NCBI GenBank assembly: GCA_003427395.1
Contig: BFEA01000604.1
Coordinates: 800,348-857,669, forward strand
Direction of reading: 5' to 3'
Source of the DNA: Chara braunii
Taxonomy: Eukaryota > Streptophyta > Charophyceae > Charales > Characeae
DNA: 57,322 nucleotides
Shown one piece after another: positions 44,340-55,138 of this stretch (position 1 is the stretch's first letter; every line of letters begins with the position of its first letter). Position numbers and translations under genes: made by a program. Under the pieces are notes generated by a model, which did no database searches, was not told the DNA's origin, and saw only the letters and a list, made by a program, of their open reading frames with translations.

Positions 44340-46400
44340 GTTCATCACAATCTACGTCCCACTGTACATTTCACAGTCCGCATTCGACCGCGCATGTCAC
44401 AATCCGTGTGTGTGTCACAGTATTTTGTCGTGCCTGTGTGTTGCCACTGTGTTATCTGTGCGTCGCTGCATATACCATAGTCTGTGTTATCGTGTTTGAC
44501 TGTCACAGTGTCTGTTCTCACTGTGTATGTGTCCCATTGTCCGTGTCATCGTGACTGTGCGTATCTACCGCAGCGTATCTGTGTGTCACAATGTCCGTGT
44601 CATCGTGACTGTGCGTATCTGCCGCAGCGTATCTGTGTGTCACAGTGTCCGCATGTTCATCACAGTGTGTGTGTCACGTTCATTTGTTTGCCTTGGTCCG
44701 TCTGTCTGTCATTCTATCTGTCTTTTCTCGATCAGCCGGACTGTTTTCAGAGAGTCTGTCTGTTTATCCCAGACTGTTCGTCTATCTCACACTATGTTTG
44801 TCTGTCTCAGACTGCGTCTGTCTGTCCCAGATTGTGTCTGTCTGTCCCAGACTGTGTCTGTCTGTCTCAATCCTGTCCAGCAAGTACCGCGAGGGATTGT
44901 GAGTACCACGGGCCGATGGAACAGGGCAGACCAACGAGCTTCAAAAGTATAATCGAGAGGCAGCGCCCAGTCTTTCATTCAACCCTGATTGAGCCATGCG
45001 GAAGTGCTGCCAGAGCGACCTGTGCAGTGGCGGCCCTGCAGATGCCCGAAAAACTGCAGTGGGTGTTCCAGTGTCGCTGCGTGTGTCACCGTGTCACCGC
45101 GCATGTGATTGTGTTACTGCGTATCCACATATCATTGTTTTAACTGCGTATGTTATGACCACGTCGTTTTTGCGTCCGTGACTGTGACCCTGTTGTGGGA
45201 CTGTGTCACTGTGTATGACTGTGCGTCTGTGTATGATTGTGTATCCTGTGTATCTGTGTATCTGAGCAAGGCTATGTGGGACTGTGTCACTGTGTACTCT
45301 GTTTACCTATGTGTTTTCTGCGTGTGTCACAGTGTACGGTCATTGTGCATTTGTTATGTGTGTATCTTCGTGCCTGTATGTGTCACAACACCTACATGCG
45401 TCACATTATCTGAGTTGTCGTGTATCTGCGTCACATGTATGTGTCGCTGTACATGTGTTACCGTGCGTCGCGTCACTCCGTTCGTGCATGTGTGACTGTG
45501 CGTGTCACACTGTTTGTGTCGCAGTGACAATGCATTTGTGGGACCGTGTCACCATGTGACAGCCTGACTGTCACTGTGTTTTCTGTTGCCATGTATGTGT
45601 GTGTGACATGGTCTGTTGTATATCTGTCGTGTATGTATGCCACCGTGACTGTGTATCCGTCTCATTGGGCCCTTGTCACCGTATGCCGTGAGCTTGGGTG
45701 TCATAGTGTTTGTTTTCACTACGTCACAGTATCAACGTGAGTGTCGCAGTGCCCCGTGTGTTTGTCACAGCGCCTGTGTATTCGTCACAGCGTCTGTGTA
45801 CGTGTCTCAGTGCATCTGTGTGACTCCTCATTTGCTGTCACAGTGTGCGTGGCACTATGTCTGTGTACTTGTCACAATGTATCTGTGTGACTCCATATCA
45901 GGGTCACAGAGCGCGTGGCACTGTGTCTGTATTGTGTGCCCCTGTGTATGTGTGGATCACTGTGTATCCGTGAGTGTATACCACAGTGTCTGTTTTCTCT
46001 CTTTCCGTATTTGTTTGTCCGTCTGTTTTATCTGCCTGTTTTGTCTGTCTGCTCGTTTGTCCGTCTGTTCGTCCATCTTGCCTGTCTCTTTCGTCTTGTC
46101 CATCTGTTTGTCCCTGTCTGTTTCTGTTCTCTGTCTGTCCATGTCTGTTTTATTTGTTTTCTGTTTGTCCACCCTTTTCTACCTGTCTGTTTGCCCCTCT
46201 TGTCTGTCTATTTTGTTTTGTCCATCTGTTTGTCCCTGTCTGTCTCCGTTCTTTGTCTGTCCATGTATGTTTTTGTTTTCTGTCTGTCCACCATTTTCTG
46301 CCTGTCTGTTTGCCCCTCTTGTCTGTCTATTTTGTTTTGTCCATCTGTTTGTCCCTGTCTGTCTCCGTTCTCTGTCTGTCCATGTCTGTTTTTTTTTAGT
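44340..46400. repeat. 2-kb degenerate GTGTCACTGTGTCTG / CTGTCTGT tract
   Basis: Degenerate tandem repeat dominated by GTGTCACAGTGT in its first half and by TTTGTCTGTCCATCTG-type units in its second (about 46000-46390), where a roughly 130-bp higher-order unit recurs. It corresponds to the inverted tracts at 24410-25890. Cys/Val/Leu-rich ORFs in several frames are by-products of the repeat. Confidence 0.9.
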
Positions 46401-47300
46401 TGTCCGGTTATACCACATAATCGACTTTGCGAACCCCCAACGCAACGTGATCCACGACGTATGGAGACTCGGCATGGGGACATGATAGATATAAGCGCAT
46501 ACTCCAATCAGGTCGGGCAGATGACAACCCCTCCTTCACAATGTCGTCGGCGGATGCACCACGCATCCCGTATATCCTTCAATCTTGCGCATAGTAAGAA
46601 TCGGGTGCCGGCCATGTAGACAAGATAGATTATAATGCTAGTATTAATAACAATAAAGTAATAATAATAATAATATTAGTAATAATAATAATATTAGTAA
46701 TAATAATAATATTAGTAATAATAATAATAATAATACGAAACATGAGCCATAGCGAAATGACAATATCCAGACCGCATAATCACATCGAAAGCCAGAATGT
46801 ATCACATCGCCCAGAAAGCAGTACTGAACCAATAACACACTAATGGAGGTTTGTAGTACCGAAACCGATGCTCAGGAGAGCATCCTCACTCCACAACAAT
46901 GCGAGATCCAGTCCTACATGGTGCTTAGCCCCCAGCCTACTCCTACATAGATACTACAGCCTACTAAAACAATGCGACTGTCAACATCAGCAGCAATCCG
47001 AAGTACTTGAAGATGTCGTCCATGTAGACCATCGCCAATACAAGGTAAGTGCCCTCACATCATCATCACCTTCATCATCCGTCCCAGTGTCGATATCCTA
47101 CCCGATCCTCGGTGCCCAACTACAGATGGCAGATCCAATCTAGCGTGGGCTACACTATTGCTAACGACTTCAACAACTTTCTAAGTACGGGCAGATCTTG
47201 GCCAATGCTGCACGCGTCAAGCACCCTGTATGTCTCTCGTGCCCCTCATGACCTCGATCCCCATCACAGATGCCACATGTACCCCAGAACCACTATGCCC

Positions 47301-47301
47301 C

Positions 47302-47354
<53 letters not shown>
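47301..47354. repeat. (AAT)n microsatellite
   Basis: Uninterrupted ATA/AAT run inside the solo B LTR. Confidence 0.97.
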
Positions 47355-47740
47355 TGCAAAATAGCGAACTTCAGTAATCAAACAGCATCATACGTATGAG
47401 TCCAGATAGTCTTGACCTCGAACCAACAACGGCATTGCATCACGAGTTCTACCAAATAAGAACACAGCAAAAACTCATATTTGACAACGCTGGAATAGTC
47501 TCTTCATCTCCATCGAAGAACCAGAGTCGATATCCTATCTGGCGCTCGGCGCCCAGACTACATATGGCAGATCCTATCTAGCCTATACTACGAAGTCGAA
47601 AGATCACATCAACAGCATTCTCGAAGTACGAGCATATGGCGACCAACGTCGCAACTTCCAGCACCAGGTATGTCTCGCGCTATACTCAAAACCTCGTTCC
47701 CCCACTCACAGATGCCACGTGTACCCACGGCTATGCACTC

Positions 47741-47741
47741 C

Positions 47742-47797
<56 letters not shown>

Positions 47798-47989
47798 TTG
47801 GTCGAATCATGAACGTCTCTCACACACGCATTCCATCGATAGGACGAGCAAACTCAGAATGAATCTTCTGCTCGTTCTATCGATCCAAAGTAGTGTGCGT
47901 CGAGCCGTGCGGCTGGAGACTTGGCTGTTGGCCAAGGTAGTCTCTCTCCCTCTCTTGCTCTCTTTCTCTCTCTCTCTNTCTCTCTCTCN

Positions 47990-48051
<62 letters not shown>
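47741..48051. repeat. Two (CT)n tracts in a duplicated segment
   Basis: CT runs at about 47741-47790 and 47938-48051 (with two N bases) are each followed by the same sequence, starting CTTG(G/A)TCGAATCATGAACG and including CATTCCATCGATAGGACGAG. This is a local duplication of about 260 bp. Confidence 0.9.
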
Positions 48052-48052
<1 letters not shown>

Positions 48053-48181
48053 TGATCGAATCATGAACGTCTGTCACACACGCATTCCATCGATAGGACG
48101 AGCAAACTCGCATGTCGTCGTCCCCCGTCATCTTCCGAGTCATCGTCGTCGTCGCACCGCATGCTCACGTAAGCGCTCTCC

Positions 48182-48290
48182 TCCTCCCTCCTTCTTCCCC
48201 TTCTCTTCTTCTTCTCCTTCTTCTTCTTCTTCTTCTTCTTCTTCTTCTTCTTCTTCTTCTTCTTTTTTTTCTTCTTCTTCTGGCTTCCTT
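48182..48290. repeat. (CTT)n microsatellite
   Basis: CTT/TTC run, with a second one at about 48520-48560, flanking the 18S-like fragment on both sides. Confidence 0.95.
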
Positions 48291-48325
48291 CTTCCTTCGA
48301 GCGGAATGCTCCACAGCATCCCCAG

Positions 48326-48505
48326 CGTCAACCCGCCAAGATCACCGCGCTCCAGACACTTCACCAGACCATTCAATCCGTAGGCGCGACGGTGGTGTGC
48401 ACAAAGGGCAGGGACGTCATCAGCGCGAGCTGATGACTCGCGCTTACCAAGCATCCCTCATCCAAGATCGATAATTGCAACAATCTACCCGTCGTGGTGA
48501 ACCCC
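48326..48505 (-). pseudogene. 18S rRNA 3' fragment inside the B LTR
   Basis: The plus strand carries CACTTCACCAGACCATTCAA, ACAAAGGGCAGGGACGTCAT and GCGAGCTGATGACTCGCGCT, then GATAATTGCAACAATCTACC. This is antisense of the 3' part of 18S rRNA in correct order over about 180 bp with scattered changes. It is in sense relative to the LTR's own orientation. A much more decayed counterpart lies near 24290-24370 (GCGTCATCAGTCGCCTGCTGG-like) in the other B LTR, so the capture predates the two copies. Confidence 0.88.
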
Positions 48506-49057
48506 TTTCCTGTCTCCCTCTTCTTCTTCTTCTTCTTCTTCTTCTTCTTCTTCTTCACCTTCTTCTCCTTTCTCTTCCCTGCGCGTTATCTCCATTGATT
48601 TCCGTTTGCTCGTCGGTCACCCCTCCACTCGCGGTGACCTACTCCCCCATGCAGCGTCCTTCACCACGTCGCAGGTAGATCCTGCCTGATCTCGATCGCG
48701 ACGGGGCCGGGCTGCAGCAAAAAGCTCCCTAGTTTCCTTCACTGAATCTGCACCGAATTCGGAGGCAGATTCAGGAACCCGAATCTATGAGGCCAACTAC
48801 CGTGACGGTTGAAACAAAAAAAAAAAATAATAATAATAATAAGAAAACTAAAAAAAAATGAAAACGAATCCAACTAAATAAGAAAAGAAATAAAAACAAA
48901 AGTAAAATCTAACTACCAGTTACCCGTACAGGCCAAGTGTCGGCACCCTGCTAAGCAGGGCTTAACTAACTGTAACGAGCCCCAATATTCACGTCGTGGG
49001 TTTAAGTCCCGGTCGTCTTAGACCGGGCAAACAGAAGTAGAGCTCCCCTTTCAAAAA

Positions 49058-49141
49058 GGGAGCTAGCTCAGAGGGCAGTGGGTCTTGATCCCCAGATCCC
49101 CCGCATATCAAAAAGTACTGAAACCTATTGAGCTAGCTCCC
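49058..49141 (-). repeat. 13-bp inverted repeat enclosing a tRNA-like module
   Basis: GGGAGCTAGCTCA (49058-49070) and TGAGCTAGCTCCC (49129-49141) are perfect inverted arms around a 58-bp loop. On the minus strand the module reads like a tRNA with an A-box-like TAGCTCAATAGG, a B-box-like GGATCAAGACCC and a T-run after the closing arm. The other B LTR has TAGCTCAGTGGG at 23702-23713 in the matching place. Not a canonical tRNA. Confidence 0.55.
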
Positions 49142-49811
49142 ACTTCCGGTAGAAGGGGAGTAACTCTACTATATATAAAGTAGCGCGGCTCAGTCCAACC
49201 AGTGGCCAGAGCCCATTCTAGCCTGCGTGTGTGTGCACGCTTGCTAATCTGCGTGCCCATCTGAATGTCTGTCGCCTTGAGCGAGTGTGTGACCCGCAAG
49301 GGCACGTATTTCATCGGAAGGCCCGAAGTGTCGGGAAAGAGGTCCACGGCAGCTAAGAGCCGCGGAAAATACTCAAGTAATAGGTGGGCCGGTACCACAC
49401 CAAGTAGAGGTAGATATGCCGAGTATTTCAAGACCGAGAAGAAGACAAAAGCTGACATTTTTAAACAGCTGGTACCAGTGGGTAGACAGGTACGAGGCCA
49501 AATCCCAGTGTGTCGTAGATCTATCCGACACGACACTTACCCAGTCAACCCCTCGACCTTCTCGGTCGGAGGGTTAACACTACTAATCCTAACCATCACA
49601 ACACGCGTCATAACAACGCGCGCGCATATTTTCAAAATTTTCTCACCGTTTCGCCTCGACCTCAATGGTCGAGGAAATCGTTTTTTAAGTGTCACGCCAA
49701 GCGTGCACACCCATTTCATCTCAGATCAGCTCCGTCATGGTAGCCGACGCTGTCATCGTGTCGCATGCAAAAACATGGGCAAATACCCTTGTAAGGGTAT
49801 TTGGTCCGACA

Positions 49812-49815
49812 ACGC
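49812..49815. repeat. Target-site duplication ACGC, right copy
   Basis: ACGC directly follows the LTR end CCGACA at 49811, matching 38950-38953. Confidence 0.7.
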
Positions 49816-49951
49816 GATACTTCTAGCGTGAGAAACTTGGACGGAAATCTAGAATTAGAGGGTAGAAAAAACAGCTTTATGTCGAAAAGGAGTTCGATAA
49901 TTGACTAAAGATAAAAAAAAATTTTGTATGGTTGTATAAACAGGGTATCCA

Positions 49952-50658
49952 ATGGCTGCTGGAATGTGGTTCGTTCGCCGATACTTCCTGATTAACTTGC
50001 CTGAACAGAAAGACGAAAGAATTAAGATGACATTACCCCAACGAGGAGTAGAGGAAGAAGAAGAGAAAGATACATGGTGTGGAATACCGATAGGGTCAGA
50101 AGCTTTCCTATGGGTAGAAACTAGTTGGACCACGGAAGAAAGATGTACGATAGTAAGGGTGACTTTGTACCTATCGACCCTTCTTTGGAAGGCACATGTG
50201 ATTGACCTTGCGATAGGGGAGAGTCGCCCGATCTCCAAATATGTTCTAACTGCAGGGCTGACCCTTGAAGCATTTTCCCGGAAAATGTACTGGGGAGAAG
50301 AGGGAGTGGTCGTACGGTCAATTCAGGCAAGATGGGCGACTGAATTCGCCTATCCAACAATGAACGTTAATTCCATTCTTTCTGAGTTCATAATTAATGA
50401 GGCTTTCTTAGAATAGAAAACGTGGAACGTGCAGTACTCGCTGCAAAATCAGTGTCTGAAATGGGTTTCGAATTTTAGACATCTGATGTCATTTACTGTC
50501 TGTACTTAGAGATGGGGCCGAAATTGGCAAAAAGGGATTTCTTTAACGTCATGTGTATCGTAAATTTGTACCTACGTGCCTATCATCTGGAATATCGTTT
50601 GAAGTATTGGCGCAAACTCTGTAAGGAAGTTTGCAACTTTGCATTCAGGTCTTCCTAG
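49952..50658 (+). pseudogene. ORF-X2: conserved unrecognised protein upstream of gag, second copy
   Basis: An intact 154-codon frame starts at 49952 (MAAGMWFVRRYFLINLPEQK) and includes WCGIPIGSEAFLWVETSW, CTIVRVTLYLSTLLW, HVIDLAIGES, TEFAYPTMNV and LSEFIINEAF, ending TAG at 50414. After a frame change, homology to X1 continues as TSDVIYCLYLEMGPKLAKRD and LYLRAYHLEYRLKYWRKLC to a TAG at 50656. It shares with X1 the motifs listed under 38263-38941. It is placed about 260 bp before gag. Two tandem versions in one element suggest an ancestral duplication. I do not recognise the family. A leading Met-rich hydrophobic start is not a convincing signal peptide. Confidence 0.72.
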
Positions 50659-50921
50659 ATGATATCCCCTTATTGTTTGGTATGGTTAGAAGTTCTTGGC
50701 ATGGGGATTGGGTAGCTCTGGACGAGATGAACAGTTAAAAACTATGGGGAAAATGAGTATTTGCGGTATAGTAGATGGTTCTCGGAGATCGTTAGCAAGT
50801 AGGATAGGGATTTTGTTAAGAGAAAGTGAAAATGTTATGTTATGACGGAAGATGTGATGGTGATCGTTTTGTGTGTCTTGACAGGTTCTACGGTCTAAAA
50901 AGAAAGGGGAAAGAGGGGAAA

Positions 50922-52988
50922 ATGAGTGATCTTGGCGACGACGATAACAATGGAGGAGGGCCGCCACCTATAACCGCGGTAGAGATTGTTAAGTTACTAG
51001 AAAGAAGGACGATAAAAAGGGTGAACCTGCCAAAGATAGGCATCTTCCTTTTTAAGGGGGAACGGATGTCTCACTGGTTGGAGCTGCTAGAACAGATCTT
51101 CAACCAGTTGACGTCGACTAAGAAATTTGCTCAGCTGTACCAATATGTATGGTGAGAATTTAAACCAAGCATGAAAAAAGTTGCAAAAAAGGTTAATGAT
51201 AATCGGGCGGAGTTTAAGAAGGGGATGCAGAGGAAGTTTAAGCTAGGGGATGGTCTGCTCACTGCCGAACACTTGTATAACATGAACCGAGATAATTTCA
51301 CTACGATTGGGGCATCTGCTAATGCTTTTGAAAAGACGACCGAAAGAGTTTCAGGATTGTCAGAGGAAATGAATTGTGTGATCTTCCTGGGGAAGGTTTC
51401 TGGGTATGAGGCCATGGAATTGACTCGAGGAGAACCCGCGAGTAGGAAAACAACTTGGGAAACTATTAAGAGAAATACCACGGCCGGGGATTTGGACAAA
51501 GTGTTTTATCACCAAGTCAAGGTGGAATGAAGGAAAAGGAAGGCGGTAGGAATGGTTCAGGGAACCGATAATGCAATTAGGTAGAGTACTAAGTAACATT
51601 GCAAATGAGATAAAGGAGTTGAGGAAAAAAGTGTCACCAGGTTACGCAACCATCAGGGAAAGGGAAGAAAGAAGAAGAGGGAGAAGGCGAGAGGAGAGGA
51701 AGAAGAGGATCCTGAGGTAGCGGTCAAATTGACAAAGTGTCAAAGGAAGGCGAGAAATTTAGCCATGGGGGGACAAGGTACGGGGAAAGGACATGTCTCT
51801 TAGCAGACAATAAATCAGTATGGCCAAGAACCATCAACGACCACGACTCAGTTCGGGCAATGGCCCGTGGGGCCACCGATGGGTGCATGACCCGAGTATT
51901 TCCCAATGGGACCATGACCGATGCAAGGACCAGTAGGACCTTATCCGATGATATCACAAATCCAGAATGTGGGAGGCGAGCAAGGAGTAGGGCGTGATCA
52001 ACAAAAAGGCAAACAGCAACCTGAACCGAGTCACCAAGGCGGTCAAAATCAGAACCGGACCCCGGGCCGTGGACAAGGTCGCGGAAGAGGACGAAATCGG
52101 GAAAAAAATCAGGATCAAGTAGAGCGAGGGGCGAGTGGTGGAAGCAACAGTGGTCAAGGTGGAAACTGGGAATCGCCTCAGATAGGTATTAGTCAACAAG
52201 GACAAGGAAATCAACAAGGATATGACCGAGGGTATGACCAAAGTTATGGTAAAGGTTATGGTAGAGGAAGCGGACAATGGAGTGGACAAGGATATGGAAG
52301 AGGATGGGTAGACTACAGTGAATGCTCTTGTAGTCACTGTGGGATAAAATGCCACACGGTAAAACGGTGTCACGTCAGGAAGCTAGACGAACGCGACAGC
52401 CTCATTACCTCGAATACAGATGGTGATGTGTTTGACAAAAAATATAATATAATCAGTTCGGATATTCCAAGCATCATGAGAGAAGAAGCCCTTCGGGTGG
52501 TGGAACTTGGCCCCAATGCTCCGGCGATGTTCTGAATTTGGCAAGAGAAGGAAGACCTTGTTGTACATGTGGAAGATACAACGGATCTAGAAGAGAAAAT
52601 GAGCAAGATGGAGGTTAAAAAAGGCAAGGAAAACATTCCCCTCATTGAAGAGGAAGTGGAAAAGGAGGATGTTAGCGTCAATGTCAGAGAAACATTTGAT
52701 AGAATGGAGGACCTAGTGAATAAAATGCAAAAATTACACATAAGGCTTCGCAGAATATGTGAAGAAGTTGGGAGAGAAGGAATTAGATATCTGAAGGTAT
52801 TTACCATGGGACGCGAAGGACCGGGAGAGGGACCGAGTGAACCTAACCCAAGAATGTTGAGGGCCAACAGGGCTGCGAAAACTAGCGTGGACCAGAGGAA
52901 CGTGAGAGGCTTGTTTCCATACGCCACGCGAAGGCCAGGGGGGGGGCAATCCGCCGAAGGAACAAGCTTAGACCTCCCAGCCAACTGA
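50922..52988 (+). pseudogene. Gag of element 2 with RG-rich nucleocapsid and CCHC zinc knuckle
   Basis: The ATG at 50922 (MSDLGDDDNNGG) aligns with the start of element 1's gag and follows an acceptor-like TTGTGTGTCTTGACAG. Capsid blocks are SHWLELLEQIFNQ, MQRKFKLGDGLLTAEHL and FTTIGASANAFEKTTERV. TGA at 51153-51155 replaces the second Trp of element 1's YVWWELRP. Further stops and a frameshift lie at 51528-51920. From 51921 a single frame encodes a Gln/Gly/Arg/Tyr-rich tract with RGRGRGR and YGKGYGRGSGQ repeats, the knuckle C-X2-C-X4-H-X4-C (CSHCGIKCHTVKRC, 52329-52370), one TGA at 52533, and an acidic then coiled linker to 52988. Gag assembles the particle and the RGG-like part would bind RNA. 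Confidence 0.85.
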
Positions 52989-53259
52989 GGAAGAACCACC
53001 AATCACGGTAGAAGGGGATGAGGATGAAGACGATAAGATCAGGGAAGAAGAATACAAGCAGACAGAGATTAGGGCTTAAAGAAGGAAAGAAAGAGTCAAG
53101 GAAGGGAAATCGAAGAAAGAAGAAACCGCGACCAAGAAATGGCAGTACCAGACTTCGATTGAAGGAGTTGATCTGGAAGGGCTAGTAAATAAGTTGTTGA
53201 ATCTAAGAGAGATTTTTGCTTCAGCCCCAAGGTCAAGGGAAAGGGTAAAGGCTGGATTG

Positions 53260-53822
53260 TCATGCAAAAGAGTAGCTACAGTCCGAATAGGGGACCTGAT
53301 TCCCAAAGAATCAAACCGGAGCGTTGCGGGAAGCAAGATAGATTGAAAATTCGTGAGGACTGGGTCCGTAGATATTATGATCAAAGGGAAGATGTGCCCA
53401 GGCATGGTTAATACAGGGGCAGAAATGAACATCATAAATGGAGAAACTGCAGAGAGACTGGGCTAGAAATTAATGAGAATGATTGCGGATTCCTCAATGG
53501 AGCTAGTGGCAAAATCGGATACACTGGACTTGCATCTAATATTGTAATAAAGATAGGAAGGGTCAAGGTGTGCACATGCTTTCGTGTTATACCCAGCTTG
53601 GACCTCCCGATTCTAGTAGGCAGATCCTTCTTGTGCAGGTCCGAGGCGCTCATTATGAACAAACATGACAGCGCCATGTTCGTTATCTTGTGTGATCCCG
53701 CCTATGGGAATTTTGAAGTAATTACGTGTAGGAATACCGGGCCTCACAGTTCGAAAAATCGGCTCAATGCGGGATCTTACACGTTTGAAGAGTCAGAGAA
53801 TAGGCGGAGAGAACTGGAATGA
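53260..53822 (+). pseudogene. Aspartic protease of element 2 with catalytic Asp changed to Asn
   Basis: The sequence KMCPGMVNTGAEMNIING holds the retropepsin active-site motif, normally D-T/S-G-A. Here the Asp codon is AAT (53410-53412), a G-to-A change that removes the catalytic acid. Stops and frameshifts follow around 53464-53567. Then PSLDLPILVGRSFLCR matches the conserved (I/L)LGRPFL segment near the protease C terminus, followed by NFEVITCRNTG and GSYTFEESENRRRELE. The enzyme would cleave Gag-Pol. This copy is inactive. Confidence 0.8.
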
Positions 53823-54117
53823 GAGGATGAAGAAGAAACAGCGGAGAGAACTGAAAGTTGGTGGACTCGTATTGAGCCTATCCAGTATAAGTGATGCAGT
53901 CGAGTTGGTGTCAGCCTATAGGATGGCTGACCCTGATGTGGTCAGAGCGCTTGCCGAAAGGGTTCAAGGAGATCCGGAAGGCGGGAGAGTCGATCTTGTA
54001 TATCGCTCTTCTCCTCCTCAGATGATAGGGCAGCATATGCCGAATGCACAAGCAGTTGGTCAACATTTTTTAGGGGTGGGCTCAAGCGGGGCTCCAAAAG
54101 GCGGTACAAGACGGTAG
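53767..54117 (+). pseudogene. Linker ORF between protease and RT, ending in a -1 overlap
   Basis: The frame contains LSLSSISDAVELVSAYRMAD and ends FLGVGSSGAPKGGTRR with TAG at 54115-54117. Homologous to 14893-15141 of element 1. RT is open in the -1 frame starting across this stop (VDKKSHPVPVLV), the same arrangement as in element 1, which suggests a real translational or processing junction rather than independent decay. Confidence 0.65.
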
Positions 54118-54119
54118 AT

Positions 54120-55138
54120 AAGAAAAGTCATCCGGTACCGGTTCTGGTAAGTCAGGAGGAAGGGGTGTATTACGAGCAAGGAAGGGAGTTAGTACGACAA
54201 ATTAGAGAGAGTACTAAAAATTAACCTTGTCGTATCAATGAGGAAACTGAGAAGGATTTGATAATAGGCGAACCCAGTTTCCTGACGAAACAAGAAGAGG
54301 CTTTGGTGAAGGAGCTTATACGTGAGAAGCATGGGGCATATGCTTTCAATGATGATCAGCGAGGACGGCTGAATGTTGACAAAATCGAAACGATCCGCAT
54401 TCATGCTATGCCTCATGAACCATGAAATGTTTGAGGGGCTAAGTACCCCAATCTCGAAGATCGTAGAAAAGTAGTGGAGTACCTAGATGGGAAGATTCGT
54501 ACGAATGGCGCAGGATATTCTAGCGGACCATATGCTTCTCCTTGGTTTTGCTTTGTAAAACTGAACGGGGTGCTCAAATGGGTACAAGACCTCCAAATTT
54601 TGAATGAGGTGACCGTGGGAGATGCTAGGGGTTGCCTAACGCCGATCAGTTGTCAGAGTCGCTCGCAGACCGTCCTATAACAACAATGCATACGCCTAGA
54701 GGGTCGGTCCATATGAATATTGCAGTCCAGGGATGGACCAACACGGTGGCAATGGTGCAGCGCAATATGATTAGGGTAATGGAGCCGATTAGCCCTCAAA
54801 TTACCGAGCCGTACATTGACGATCTTGCCGTCAAGGGCCCTATTGAAAAGGATGAATCAGAAGTGGCTCCTGGAATAAGAAGGTTCGTATGGGAGCACAT
54901 CCAAGGGTTAAGAGAGGTTTTATCTCTCTTAGAAGAATACAATCGCATTGTCAGTGGCGTGAAGTCAAGACATTGTGTGAAGGAAGTAACCATTCTGGAT
55001 ATGTATGCAATGAATACGGTCGACGATCCAATAGTAAGAAGACTAATAAAATCCTTGAATGACCTACTCCCTTCAGAAATATTGGGGAAGTTCGTAGCTT
55101 CCTTCGAACCTGTGGATTTTGGAGGAGGTTCATAAAAA
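54120..55138 (+). pseudogene. Reverse transcriptase of element 2, motif A deleted
   Basis: The fingers region is broken by TAA near 54222 and by two TGA codons at about 54423-54435 (HEP-stop-NV-stop-GA, where element 1 has HEPWNLRGA). YLDGKIRTN, SSGPYASPWFCFVKLNG and VQDLQILNEVTV follow. A one-base loss near 54630 shifts into PNADQLSESLADRPITTMHT, where 22 residues found in element 1 (GRVIISL...VYPS), including the motif A Asp, are absent in frame. The catalytic EPYIDDLAVKG and PGIRRFVWEHIQGL remain. TGA at 55060-55062 replaces Trp in ILEWPT, the same site as in element 1. This RT cannot be active. Confidence 0.88.

Larger units (their letters stand above)
38954..49811 (-). mobile_element. 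Solo LTR of subfamily B (copy vi), reverse orientation, 10.9 kb
   Basis: On the minus strand it begins TGTCGG at 49811 with a 10-bp-arm palindrome (49781-49802) and ends ...CGCGCGACA at 38954, the same end as the LTR closing at 37275. There is no PBS or coding region next to it, and ACGC lies on both sides. It is therefore a solo LTR inserted head-to-tail against element 2. Subtracting the DNA element at 39682-41329 and its duplicated 8 bp leaves about 9.2 kb, an exceptional LTR size. It contains a hairpin array, long microsatellite tracts, an 18S fragment and a tRNA-like palindrome. Between these I see no host gene; 46.4-47.7 kb holds diverged tandem units built around AAGTAC.TGAAGAT.T.G-type sequence. 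Confidence 0.82.

Noticed and set aside
44484-46619. Long Cys/Val/Leu/Ser-rich ORFs (up to 270 codons) looking like membrane proteins
   Set aside because: They are translations of a degenerate TGTC repeat, open in several frames at once, without start context or domain. The same holds for 24407-24923, 25040-25483, 26812-27142 and 47670-48474.
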